In this document: piece after piece, positions 54,039-61,990 of the stretch | Layout: the number at the start of each line of letters is the position of its first letter | How positions within the stretch are numbered: the first letter of the stretch is position 1 | From: Candidatus Thorarchaeota archaeon | Lineage (GTDB): Archaea > Asgardarchaeota > Thorarchaeia > Thorarchaeales > Thorarchaeaceae | Length of the DNA: 64,000 nt | Direction of reading: 5' to 3' | NCBI GenBank assembly: GCA_013388835.1 | Contig: JACAEL010000018.1 | Span: 48,860 to 112,859, forward strand | The notes under the pieces: model-generated | The model's input: the letters and a program-made list of their open reading frames with translations, nothing else | Databases searched by the model: none | Told to the model about the DNA's origin: nothing | Made by a program: the position numbers and the translations under genes

Positions 54039-54354
54039 CGATGACGACTCCTGACGTCTTCGGGACTCGAACTCGCATTGCATTAAGCCTTTGCAAATGA
54101 GCCATTGGTCGCCTGCAACAGACGGGACACAGACAACATGAGACCCCGACATCACTCATTGTCAGAAGGACAGGTCTGGGGATGGGGGGTTCAAGGTGCT
54201 TGGGACAGGACGACAACTCGAAGCGCCCTGCATGAGTACACAAGAGGTCAGCGGCTCAGATGCGCGAGGTTCCGTCCCCACACATGAAAAGGCATTTGAA
54301 CTCCGTACTGACACGGCTCGTCTAACGGACTTGCCTGACAGCGAGGACCACTCA
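54039..54354. other. Divergent region between mer and endoQ
   Basis: About 315 bp. It holds the mer TATA-like element near 54084. An in-frame open extension of endoQ covers 54196-54354 but lacks family-like sequence. No RNA gene or clear endoQ TATA box was seen. Confidence 0.4.
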
Positions 54355-55629
54355 ATGATGGAATATGATGCGGACCTTCACCTTCACTCCCCCTATTCAA
54401 TAGGGGTAAGCAGCAGCATGAACTTGGATGGCATTGTAAAGGCTGCAAAGATGAAGGGGCTCAGCATCCTGGGGACAGGAGATGCTACGCAGAAGGACTG
54501 GCTCAGGCATCTTCGCTCAAAGCTTGTCAGCGTTGACGGAGCTCTCGCATACGACGGCGTTCATTTCATCGTGACGGTGGAGGTTGAGGATGCCGAGTCA
54601 ATTCATCACATCATCATCTTGCCCGATCTGGAGTGTGTAGAGGTCCTGAGAAGAGAACTGCATTCTCACTCCCCGAACTTGGACGACCACTGGGGAGGGC
54701 GACCGCGAGTCAGTCTGAGCCCGAGCGAGCTTGCTGGAACAGTGCGAGACATTGGAGGTCTTCTTGGACCAGCTCATGCCTTCACGCCATTCAAGTCTCT
54801 GTTCAGAGAGGGAAAGTACGACTCTCTCTCCTCGTGCTATGGCGATGAGGCAAGCCACATCCACTTCCTGGAACTCGGACTGTCTGCAGACACGGTAATT
54901 GCAGACCATATCCCCGAACTCTCGAGAGTCACCTTCATCACCTCCAGCGACGCACACTCTCCGTCGCCGGACAAGTTGGGAAGGGAGTTTGTAAGGCTGC
55001 TTGTGGAGGGTCCTACATTCCACGAGGTCGCCATGGCACTACGACGAGAGAAGGGGCGGAGAGCTGTCCTCAACGTGGGTCTGGATCCCAAGCTGGGCAA
55101 GTACTACCTCTCGTTCTGTTCTTCCTGTAGAAGAACACTTGTCTTCGATGAGTCGATCTCCACCCCTTCGCATGACGAGCTGAATGTCTACGTCCCGATA
55201 GTGTCCAAGGAGGAGATGCCCGAACTCCTCATGGCAGTCCACAGACGGCAGATGAAGTGTCCGGCCTGCGGAAAGAGAATGCGTCTTGGCGTGAGAGACC
55301 GAGCCATCATGCTGGGCACAGGTCAGAGTAGGTCACCTGAGCATAGACCACCTTATCTGCACATGCCGCCCCTTCTTGAGATGATGATGACTGCCACTGA
55401 CAGCACCAAGACATCAAAGAAGCTACTTCGCGAGTATGAGACACTGGTGAGCAAGTACGGGACAGAGACCAAGATACTGACTGGGAGGTATGACAGCCAG
55501 CTGGGTGAGTACAGCCCTCGACTTGCACAGCTGGTGCGGGCATGTCGTGACGGAGAGGTGAAACTCATCCCGGGTGGCGGCGGAAGGTATGGGAAGATGG
55601 TCCCACCATGGGGCGGTGATGAGAACTGA
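54355..55629 (+). CDS. endoQ: Endonuclease Q (PHP-domain DNA repair nuclease)
   Basis: 424 residues from ATG 54355, the same length as the Pyrococcus enzyme as I recall it. EndoQ nicks DNA 5' to uracil, hypoxanthine, xanthine and abasic sites and works with PCNA. The PHP metal motif is DADLHLHSPYS at the N-terminus, followed by LGTGDAT, GPAHAFTPF and ITSSDAHSPSPDKLG, giving the His/Asp metal ligands. A zinc finger formed by CSSC (about 255) and CPAC (about 302) lies in the C-terminal half, then a tail ending in basic and Gly-rich text. A small OB-like gene follows directly. NreA, another PCNA-linked repair protein, is 0.8 kb away. Confidence 0.9.
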   Translation: MMEYDADLHLHSPYSIGVSSSMNLDGIVKAAKMKGLSILGTGDATQKDWLRHLRSKLVSVDGALAYDGVHFIVTVEVEDAESIHHIIILPDLECVEVLRRELHSHSPNLDDHWGGRPRVSLSPSELAGTVRDIGGLLGPAHAFTPFKSLFREGKYDSLSSCYGDEASHIHFLELGLSADTVIADHIPELSRVTFITSSDAHSPSPDKLGREFVRLLVEGPTFHEVAMALRREKGRRAVLNVGLDPKLGKYYLSFCSSCRRTLVFDESISTPSHDELNVYVPIVSKEEMPELLMAVHRRQMKCPACGKRMRLGVRDRAIMLGTGQSRSPEHRPPYLHMPPLLEMMMTATDSTKTSKKLLREYETLVSKYGTETKILTGRYDSQLGEYSPRLAQLVRACRDGEVKLIPGGGGRYGKMVPPWGGDEN

Positions 55630-55931
55630 CAGTAGTACGTGGAACCATCCGAGAGGTCGGTCGTAGCACGACGACTCGTATCAGCAGTACTAGGTGGTAT
55701 GGCACAACTCGGATTGTGGTACAGGATGACGAAGGCAAGACATACGACGTGAGTCTATCATCCGCGGTGATGGAAGCACAGAGATTCCTGCCAAGAGTGG
55801 GGATGCGCGTGATAGTGCATGGGTTCGTTGAAGAGGCTGAGTACGGGCTTTCTGACTTTGTTGTCACCAGAGTGTCCCATGTCAGACATGAGGGGGCAGA
55901 CGTGAAGCGCGTGGTCAAGTTCGAAGACTAG
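55626..55931 (+). CDS. Small OB-fold-like protein, possible CTG start
   Basis: Open from just after an in-frame stop at 55620-55622. The protein-like sequence starts at LTVVRGTIREVG and runs 101 residues, but no ATG, GTG or TTG occurs before GTG 55716, which would cut off the first strands. CTG 55626 overlaps the endoQ stop and has GGTGAT (55615-55620) five bases before it, so CTG initiation with coupled translation is plausible. The strand pattern (VVRGTIREV, TRIVVQDDEGKTYDV, GMRVIVHGFVEEA, DFVVTRVSHV) is that of an OB fold, often DNA or RNA binding. It could be a helper of EndoQ; that is inference. Confidence 0.55.
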   Translation: MTVVRGTIREVGRSTTTRISSTRWYGTTRIVVQDDEGKTYDVSLSSAVMEAQRFLPRVGMRVIVHGFVEEAEYGLSDFVVTRVSHVRHEGADVKRVVKFED

Positions 55932-55936
55932 ATGTC

Positions 55937-56236
55937 TCATCTGCGGACTCTGATGAGATAGCCGGGGGGCTGTATCCACTCGGACTTACACTTCGGACAC
56001 CGGGAGGGCTTCTTGACGGTTGCTCTATCAGAGAAGACGAATCCGCACTTGTTGCACTGTGCGGGACGAGCAACCAGCTCCCTCCCCTGACTCCTAATCG
56101 ACTTGGCAATATGCCCAAGATCCTCAGACACAACCCGGGGGTCATCGAGGTCGAGGGCGTTACATATGTCCTGTACAGTGAGAGGGACGGAAGTCCGTTC
56201 CAGCATCTCTAGGATCTGTTCTCTACGAGTGGCCAT
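55937..56236 (-). CDS. Small HTH plus Zn-ribbon transcription regulator
   Basis: 99 residues from ATG 56236, with GGGTGT 7 bases before. Residues 1-55 form a winged-helix type domain (REQILEMLERTSVPLTVQDICNAL). Residues 61-83 are a zinc ribbon with CNKC and CPKC. The C-terminal PPGYLIRV ends the ribbon. This HTH/Zn-ribbon plan is that of COG3357 archaeal regulators. It is convergent with the OB-like gene and divergent from nreA, so it might control nreA, but no operator is evident. Confidence 0.82.
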   Translation of the reverse strand: MATRREQILEMLERTSVPLTVQDICNALDLDDPRVVSEDLGHIAKSIRSQGRELVARPAQCNKCGFVFSDRATVKKPSRCPKCKSEWIQPPGYLIRVRR

Positions 56237-56412
56237 GATAGTAACACCCACACACACGCACACGCCGTCACTCTGCTTAATGCTTGCTGGTCGAGGTGTC
56301 ATCTCGGTGACTCCGAGAAGCGGCCTTTTGACTGTCATATGCAGCAGGTCTTTATCTGGCCGAGTCATATCTCTACTGAATAGCAGCCAGAGACTCTTGA
56401 GGTGCTGAGCGC

Positions 56413-57672
56413 ATGCCGCAGCTTCTGCTGGACCCAACTCCCGCTCACAAACACATGTCATACGACGAGCGGGTCTGTTCCGTATGCATGGGACACAGAG
56501 CTCTCTGCGGTGTGCGGCCATGCCCGCTTGTCATGAGGGCGAAGGCAATTGCCAACATCGAACAGGCGGTACCCGGTACCAGTCTGGAGGGGTCCTCTCC
56601 ACCATCTGTGTTCGTAGGCAGCTACGGTTATCCGAAGGTCTTGGCAGGTCCACTGGTGCCTCCTGTCCGTGGAAGCGAGACTGCCCTGATGGAACGGCCA
56701 GACCTGTGGCTGGACAAGACCCTTGACCAGATACTGGCCTTGCGATTCAGTCTCATACGGACCAAGAGACCGCTTCCTGTGGATGCGGCCATCGACCCTC
56801 CACGACTGCTTGCTGAGACACAGACCATGGCTCTCTCTGAGACGCCGACCGCATCTGAGGCCACCCTGCTCAAGAGACCGCAGTTCACTGCCATAATCTC
56901 CAGCAAGACCCTTCCCATTGGCCCTTCGGCTCCACTGCACAGCTTCCAGCTCGAGGACAATCCCAGTGTGCCCAAAGCCGTTAACCGAGTCACAAGCGAC
57001 ACTGACCTGAAGGCGGTGCCCGGTGTGATGACCCTTTTCCGCGAGGGTATCAGTCAGCAGCACCTGACGCGCCTGTTCTCTGTTGGTCTCCTCGGAACGA
57101 AGCGAACTCGGAAGCTTGTACCCACGGAGTGGAGCATAACAGCTGTGGATGACATAATCGGCCGGCGACTACATCGAGAGGTGCTCCAGTATGAGTGGGT
57201 TAGTGACATAATGCTCTTTGTGGACCACGCGCTGGGCAACACCGTCGCCATACTGATGAACCCAGGTCCGTGGGAGTTTGAGGCACTGGAATGCTGGCTC
57301 ACAGGTCCGAGGCCACACGTCATCTCGGACTACGAGTATACACACGGTCGCAAAGAATACGCCAAGGCCGTGGTTGGAGCATACTACGCCACACGTCTCC
57401 CAGTGCTTGAATATCTCTCTGAACAACGCAGACAGGCGTCAGCCATTGTGTTCATGGAGATAGACCCGAAGAGGTGGGTACCACTAGGAGTGTGGCGCTT
57501 CCGTGAGATTGCTCGGAGAGCCCTCTCTGGATCAGGGAAGAGCTTCTCGACCACGGAGGAGGCAATAGAAGACCTGGCAACTCATCTGCGGAACCCAGTA
57601 GCAAGCTACCTTGAGAAAAGCATCATCTACCGGTCTCTGGGAACCCAGACTCGTCTGACAGAGTTTTTCTAG
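56413..57672 (+). CDS. nreA: NreA-type DNA repair protein with PCNA-binding motif
   Basis: 419 residues. GAGGTG lies eight bases before ATG 56413, and TCTTTATCTGG near 56350 may be the TATA box. The N-terminal cysteines C22, C25, C32 and C37 (CSVCMGHRALCGVRPCP) form the zinc finger typical of the Nre family. Long family blocks follow (SPPSVFVGSYGYPKVLAGPL). The last eight residues, QTRLTEFF, are a PIP box (QxxLxxFF) for the sliding clamp. Nre proteins act in DNA damage response with PCNA in archaea. The neighbour endoQ supports a repair locus. Confidence 0.9.
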   Translation: MPQLLLDPTPAHKHMSYDERVCSVCMGHRALCGVRPCPLVMRAKAIANIEQAVPGTSLEGSSPPSVFVGSYGYPKVLAGPLVPPVRGSETALMERPDLWLDKTLDQILALRFSLIRTKRPLPVDAAIDPPRLLAETQTMALSETPTASEATLLKRPQFTAIISSKTLPIGPSAPLHSFQLEDNPSVPKAVNRVTSDTDLKAVPGVMTLFREGISQQHLTRLFSVGLLGTKRTRKLVPTEWSITAVDDIIGRRLHREVLQYEWVSDIMLFVDHALGNTVAILMNPGPWEFEALECWLTGPRPHVISDYEYTHGRKEYAKAVVGAYYATRLPVLEYLSEQRRQASAIVFMEIDPKRWVPLGVWRFREIARRALSGSGKSFSTTEEAIEDLATHLRNPVASYLEKSIIYRSLGTQTRLTEFF

Positions 57673-57693
57673 GGGGCTGTTCAGGAGGAGGAC

Positions 57694-59256
57694 TTGCAGC
57701 ACATTGAGGAGCGCACGAATATGGGTCACTATGAGCAACTGTGTCGGCTCGGAGAACGACTCGGGCCATTAGCAAGACCGCGTGCCTCCGGTGCCGACAG
57801 AGAACTGTCCAAGGCAACAGTGTTTCTGCGACCGCTCATGGTCATATCTGTCGAGGGTGTGACGGGAGCCTCGCGACTCATCACAGTCATCGCGTTCCTT
57901 GTGGGCACCATAGGACTCACGCTGCTCGGTCTCTCCATCGCTGCAGCCGTACCAATGTCACTGATGCTTGCGGTCCTGTCCTACTACGGAGTCACACTGT
58001 ATCCTGTGAGCCTCATGAACAGCTACAAGGTCCAGCTCTCAGAGGAGTCGGACATCATGTTTGAGCAGTTCATCCTCGTCTTTCAGTCAGGTGGGAGCAT
58101 CTTCGACGCCATCGAACTCGTGGCTCAGTCGGACCACCCGTACCTCTCTGCGGCGTTCAGGCGGATCCTCGCAGATGTCGAGCAGGGCAAGCCGCCCGAG
58201 GAGGCACTAGTCGAGTTCGGTCGCAGTCAGCCTTCCGAGGACCTTCGGAGGTATCTTACAGGAGTAGTATCTGCTCTCGAACAGAAGACGGAACTCCTCG
58301 ACCTGCTCTCCGGCGAGTCGTACGAGGCAGACATGACCCTGCGCTCGAAGAACCTCGAACTCGAGAGCCGCCTGCTAATAGTGTCTGCGCTGATAACCTA
58401 CGTCCCCATGCTCATCACACTTGCACTCTCACTCACAGGTATGGCTACTAGTCCGCTCGTGATTGTGGTTGCACCGCTCTTCGTCATTCTCAGTGTATTC
58501 GTGCGCACGAGATTCTCAAGGGACTTTGCGTCGTATTTTGACAGGCCGCGTGAGAGAGGTGTCGCACCGCCCGCACAGAGCAGGATCATGGCCGAGTACG
58601 ACGAGTTCCTGAACTTCCTCATGCTGCTAGGCGAGAGGATGAGGACCGGAGACACTCTTGAGGTGGCACTGCCAGCGATACGTGACGAGCTGGCACCGGA
58701 GTCCCAAAGACTTGCGGACATGGCGATTACTTCGATATACGCGCACAATGAGGATGTCCAGACGGCTTTCAACAGGGCGTCTGAAATGGCACTGGGTGAA
58801 CGGGTCTCACGCATGATGAAGGTGATACCCGCTATGGCCGAGGTGTCCGCTCTCGACGCTGGAGAGAGAATCGTGAAGATGGCCGGGAAACTGATTCGGC
58901 GTTCGGCACTCGCAAGAGAGAGAGAGTCCATACTCTCTGCACAGAGAGTCAAGGTCTATCTGCTGTCCCTCACCAGTGCGGTGGTTCTCGGACTGCTGGC
59001 ATCGCTGGCACCCTTTCTCTACATAGGCTCTCTCCTATCTCAGGGCCCTTCATGGACCCCCGGCGCCACCAATGTCATGGAGATGCTTCCGCTTCTCGTC
59101 ACTCTCGTGGTGATAACTTATAGTGCGGGCCATCAGAACACGCTTATGGTAGGTGGCAGAAGACCACGAGCTTTCGGGCTCGTCTGTGCGCTCCTCTTCT
59201 GGACTTCATATGTGACCGCATCAGCATTGCTGGGTCTGGGGAACTGGCCAACATAG
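57694..59256 (+). CDS. Type II/IV secretion F-family (TadC/FlaJ-like) membrane protein
   Basis: 520 residues from TTG 57694, with AGGAGG five bases before; ATG 57721 is an alternative. Two T2SSF domains (about 109-225 and 300-420) each contain the family's helical bundle, FEQFILVFQSGGSIFDAIELV and YDEFLNFLMLLGERMRTGDTLEVAL. Membrane helices are at about 63-107, 226-270 and 420-515. Such proteins are the inner-membrane platform of archaeal pili and archaella and work with a FlaI/TadA-type ATPase; none is next to it here, and no pilin-like gene follows. A T6 run after the stop (59259-59264) may terminate the transcript. Confidence 0.87.
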   Translation: MQHIEERTNMGHYEQLCRLGERLGPLARPRASGADRELSKATVFLRPLMVISVEGVTGASRLITVIAFLVGTIGLTLLGLSIAAAVPMSLMLAVLSYYGVTLYPVSLMNSYKVQLSEESDIMFEQFILVFQSGGSIFDAIELVAQSDHPYLSAAFRRILADVEQGKPPEEALVEFGRSQPSEDLRRYLTGVVSALEQKTELLDLLSGESYEADMTLRSKNLELESRLLIVSALITYVPMLITLALSLTGMATSPLVIVVAPLFVILSVFVRTRFSRDFASYFDRPRERGVAPPAQSRIMAEYDEFLNFLMLLGERMRTGDTLEVALPAIRDELAPESQRLADMAITSIYAHNEDVQTAFNRASEMALGERVSRMMKVIPAMAEVSALDAGERIVKMAGKLIRRSALARERESILSAQRVKVYLLSLTSAVVLGLLASLAPFLYIGSLLSQGPSWTPGATNVMEMLPLLVTLVVITYSAGHQNTLMVGGRRPRAFGLVCALLFWTSYVTASALLGLGNWPT

Positions 59257-59351
59257 GTTTTTTAGATGGTGTGCGCCAGTCTTCACCGTTTAGACCAAGG
59301 AGTGTATGCAGGTTGCAACTAGGCATCTTTGATCTCAGTCTTGGTGAAATA

Positions 59352-59969
59352 ATGCTGTTCTTCCAGAACGAGTGGGTCGTCGGCTGGCTCCTGATTGGCT
59401 CGGGAATACTCGCCGCCGCTTGGCTGCTTGAGAATCTGACGGACCCAATCCCGTTGCTGCGCAACATCTTCGACGTTGTTGTGGCCATAGGCACATATGT
59501 CGGCTTCTTCGTTGGCCTGTTGGACATCCTCGTTGGGTATATTGTCTATACCACGAATCCAACAGCCACCATCGTAGCTGCTGTGCTCATCATCACTGGC
59601 TTCTCACTGTCAATGCGTCTGCTGTCGAAGTTCCCAATAGCGCTGCTCTTCGCAGCTGGTGTGGCAGGCTTTGTCACCTTCACAGTCTACGGTTACGTGA
59701 AGCCATATACCAGTAACCCCATCCAGCAGATTGCTGACATAGCCACGCAGGTAGTGTCATTGAAGGGGATGATCGTAATCTTCCTAGTCGTCTTCTCCGT
59801 CGCCTATGTGTTGGGTGGCTTGATAATCAAGATCATCCAGCTAATTGGCAAGGTCTTCTCCGCCACTCCTGTGAGCGTCATCATTGGCCTGGCCGCAATG
59901 GCTGTCGGTGTGATTGTGATACTGGCACCAGCTCTTGTTGGCGTCGTCGTGCCTTGGCCTCCAATGTAG
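59352..59969 (+). CDS. Membrane protein, unknown (about six helices)
   Basis: 205 residues from ATG 59352, with GGTGA four bases before. Hydrophobic segments are at about 8-28, 38-58, 62-80, 90-108, 130-150 and 165-200. No charged residues lie in the helices that would suggest a transporter mechanism. I do not recognise the family. It lies after the TadC-like gene and ends at a strong terminator hairpin. Function unknown. Confidence 0.68.
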   Translation: MLFFQNEWVVGWLLIGSGILAAAWLLENLTDPIPLLRNIFDVVVAIGTYVGFFVGLLDILVGYIVYTTNPTATIVAAVLIITGFSLSMRLLSKFPIALLFAAGVAGFVTFTVYGYVKPYTSNPIQQIADIATQVVSLKGMIVIFLVVFSVAYVLGGLIIKIIQLIGKVFSATPVSVIIGLAAMAVGVIVILAPALVGVVVPWPPM

Positions 59970-59981
59970 GCATTAATCTAA

Positions 59982-60014
59982 AGAGGGGCAAGTCCCCTCT
60001 CTTCTTCTTTTTCC
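59982..60014 (+). terminator. Hairpin plus pyrimidine/T tract
   Basis: AGAGGGG (59982-59988) and CCCCTCT (59994-60000) form a 7-bp stem with loop CAAGT, followed by CTTCTTCTTTTTCC. It lies 12 bases after the membrane-protein stop and is a good terminator for the plus-strand genes. Confidence 0.75.
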
Positions 60015-60318
60015 ACCTCGAGTGATACAGGTCAACTCAGAACTCGAGACCACCTTGTGTGTGCAGACTTTCACCCGACAATGTGGGGGTCTGACGGCAT
60101 TTTCACTCGGAACGTGTGCATGAGTGGCGGAGATGGTTTCACAGCACGGTGGAGCGCTTCCGCAGGCAATAGAGCAATGGAGGAGATGGCCATATGGATT
60201 GCTGCTGGAGCAAGACGATGGCACACATGCAGAGGGCTTGGCAAGAAGCCGCTAAGCAGATTGTTCTCTGACGGTTACCAACAGGTCAATACTACAGTCC
60301 CGCCCGGCTAAAGTCCGC
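60015..60318. other. Intergenic region, no gene supported
   Basis: It carries a short inverted repeat CTCGAGT (60017-60023) / ACTCGAG (60042-60048). An 84-codon frame at 60057-60311 has an unlikely composition (many W, R and C) and no ribosome site. Nothing else is seen. Confidence 0.45.
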
Positions 60319-60669
60319 TCAAGCCGGCACTCGTATGGGTCTGATCTCTCTGAACAACAGAAACTTTACGCCTCTGGAACCGTAGAATGTGGCCGCCTCG
60401 TTCATCTGTGTCTCGGCCTTGGCAATAGACGCGTCCCACTTTGAGATGTAGTGCACTTTGTCGGGAAGCATACCCTGCACCAAGTCTCTGTCAAAGCCTG
60501 CTGGGACTTCCATGCCATTCGGTGCAAGCAGCACGACTCTAAAGACCACCTCAGTGGAAGTGTCTCCAGTCACGTCCGTACGACCAACCTCAAGCCAGAG
60601 TTCACAGTACTGCAAAGGCGACCTCTCACATGGGCCATGCTCAGGGCTAGGCCCCATACAGAAAAGCAT
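60319..60669 (-). CDS. Hypothetical protein, 116 aa
   Basis: Soluble. Sequences ELWLEVGRTDVTGDTSTEVVFRVVLLAPNG and VHYISKWDASIAKAETQMNEAATFYGSRG suggest a small alpha/beta domain. ATG 60669 or ATG 60657 could start it. CCATAAGTAC just upstream may be a TATA box close enough to give a leaderless mRNA. Four cysteines cluster in the first 25 residues. I do not recognise the family. The divergent neighbour is the RHH regulator gene. Confidence 0.6.
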   Translation of the reverse strand: MLFCMGPSPEHGPCERSPLQYCELWLEVGRTDVTGDTSTEVVFRVVLLAPNGMEVPAGFDRDLVQGMLPDKVHYISKWDASIAKAETQMNEAATFYGSRGVKFLLFREIRPIRVPA

Positions 60670-60770
60670 GATTGTGTACTTATGGCTTCTTTGCTTCAGT
60701 CAACTGGAAGATGGCCGGAGCGGTATCTTTTCCCAAAGAGTTAATACTAGAAACGCTTTAACACTATCTA

Positions 60771-60809
60771 TTCCGAGTACGGTCTACGATAGACTAATAG
60801 GATTCGGAA
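60771..60809. promoter_or_regulatory. Nested dyad in promoter of RHH regulator
   Basis: Outer arms TTCCGA (60771-60776) and TCGGAA (60804-60809) enclose inner arms GTCTA (60782-60786) and TAGAC (60790-60794). A TATA-like CTTTAACAC at 60756-60764 would place the start site near 60788, inside the dyad. This fits an autoregulatory operator for the ribbon-helix-helix protein encoded 25 bp downstream. Confidence 0.5.
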
Positions 60810-60833
60810 CGGATGCTCAGAGGTGAGGAAGCG

Positions 60834-61454
60834 ATGTCCCGCAGCGGAGATAAGAGCTCCTCAGAGGAACCAACAGACAAAAGACACAAGCGAGGCCGCA
60901 AGGCTATGAGTGGCTCCTCACAGGACAAGAAGAAGATAATCAGCGTCACTATGAGTCAGTCGGTAGTGAGCCAGATTGACAGGCTCGTCGAGGACAGAGC
61001 AGCACGATCACGTGCGCAGCTGATAGAGGACGCTGTCCGATATTTCATTGACTTCACAGTACACAAATGGAATGACAGAGGAATCTATGTCAACAACTGC
61101 AGGGTTGTCATGGAGTCAGACACGCAGTCCTCGCTGTTCTTCTCTACCATGACGCCAGCCAGTCAATACGAGATGGGAAGGACTGCAGGAAGCCAGTCGC
61201 CCATTGCGGATGTGATAAGGCTCGTCCATGGGAAGAATCCGGCGGACCCTTCGAGTAGACAACTTGTGATGCGTCTACTTCAGGCTCACGGCTGGGGTGC
61301 AATGAACATGAGCGAGGATGGCCTTGTAGTCGTAGGCAGCCCATTCTACCCTGCCCAGTTCGTCAGAGGCTACCTTGAGGCACTGATGAAGGTTCAGCTC
61401 GAGCTGGTCGAGACTCACGCCAAGGACAACATCGCGCTGCGCGTTGTGAGATAG
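60834..61454 (+). CDS. Ribbon-helix-helix transcription regulator with C-terminal sensor-like domain
   Basis: 206 residues from ATG 60834, five bases after GAGGTGAGG; ATG 60813 is less likely. Residues 1-32 are a basic, flexible arm (DKRHKRGRKA). Residues 33-75 match a CopG/MetJ-type RHH domain: strand KKIISVTMS, then helices VSQIDRLVEDR and SRAQLIEDAVRYFIDF. Residues 80-206 form a separate domain with no known ligand motif, perhaps a sensor or oligomerisation unit. It probably represses its own gene through the dyad at 60771-60809. The convergent ACT-like gene ends 12 bases after its stop. Confidence 0.82.
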   Translation: MSRSGDKSSSEEPTDKRHKRGRKAMSGSSQDKKKIISVTMSQSVVSQIDRLVEDRAARSRAQLIEDAVRYFIDFTVHKWNDRGIYVNNCRVVMESDTQSSLFFSTMTPASQYEMGRTAGSQSPIADVIRLVHGKNPADPSSRQLVMRLLQAHGWGAMNMSEDGLVVVGSPFYPAQFVRGYLEALMKVQLELVETHAKDNIALRVVR

Positions 61455-61466
61455 TCAGCACAGAGC

Positions 61467-61916
61467 CTACCACTCTACACCCCTTGTGAGAATCTCAAAC
61501 TCACTCTTGAATAGACCGGGTATGCCTTCAATAGTGCGGCGAATCTGCGCTTCTTTCTCAGCCATGCCATCCGCGGCGAAATATACCTCGTAGACACATC
61601 GATTCTGCTCAAAGCAGAAGCCAGTGGTGAACAGGACTTTCAAGTCGTACTGCTTGAACAGTGATGTCATGGTCTGCATCAGCGCCGGATTCACCTTCTC
61701 TACCTCCAGACGGACCCGTGCCCCGCTCTCCTTCATCATTGGGAAGAGCCTAATCTCGCCTGACTTCTCGAAGTGAATGACCATCGCTGCCTTCACATCG
61801 GCAAGCTCAGGGTTGTTGAAGAAGTCCCGCGGGAGTACTACTGCAGGCTTCTTTCGAATGTCAGCAACCATTCCTTTAGTGATTCCGGCCAACGCAACCG
61901 CCTCGCGCCTGTACAC
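61467..61916 (-). CDS. ACT-like domain protein, 149 aa
   Basis: GTG 61916 is chosen because the TATA box at 61931-61942 would make it almost leaderless; a longer open frame to 62072 overlaps the upstream EamA gene. Residues 1-60 are mixed and basic (MYRREAVALAGITKGMVADIRKKP). The C-terminal about 85 residues have the beta-alpha-beta-beta-alpha-beta order of an ACT-like ligand-binding domain (ARVRLEVEKVNPALMQTMTSLFKQYDLK and RCVYEVYFAADG). It may sense a small molecule. Not a firm family match. Confidence 0.6.
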   Translation of the reverse strand: MYRREAVALAGITKGMVADIRKKPAVVLPRDFFNNPELADVKAAMVIHFEKSGEIRLFPMMKESGARVRLEVEKVNPALMQTMTSLFKQYDLKVLFTTGFCFEQNRCVYEVYFAADGMAEKEAQIRRTIEGIPGLFKSEFEILTRGVEW

Positions 61917-61930
61917 TACTGAACGCACTT

Positions 61931-61942
61931 CGTGTATATGTA
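61931..61942 (-). promoter_or_regulatory. TATA box of ACT-like gene
   Basis: Minus strand TACATATACACG. It predicts transcription start near 61911-61916 and so supports GTG 61916 as start. Confidence 0.5.
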
Positions 61943-61990
61943 CTTTCGTAATGCCTATCCCCAACTGACTACGGCAGGCCACAGTCACAT

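Noticed and set aside
60057..60311. 84-codon open frame in the gap after the terminator
   Set aside because: It has no ribosome site and an unlikely composition (many W, R and C); not supported as a gene.
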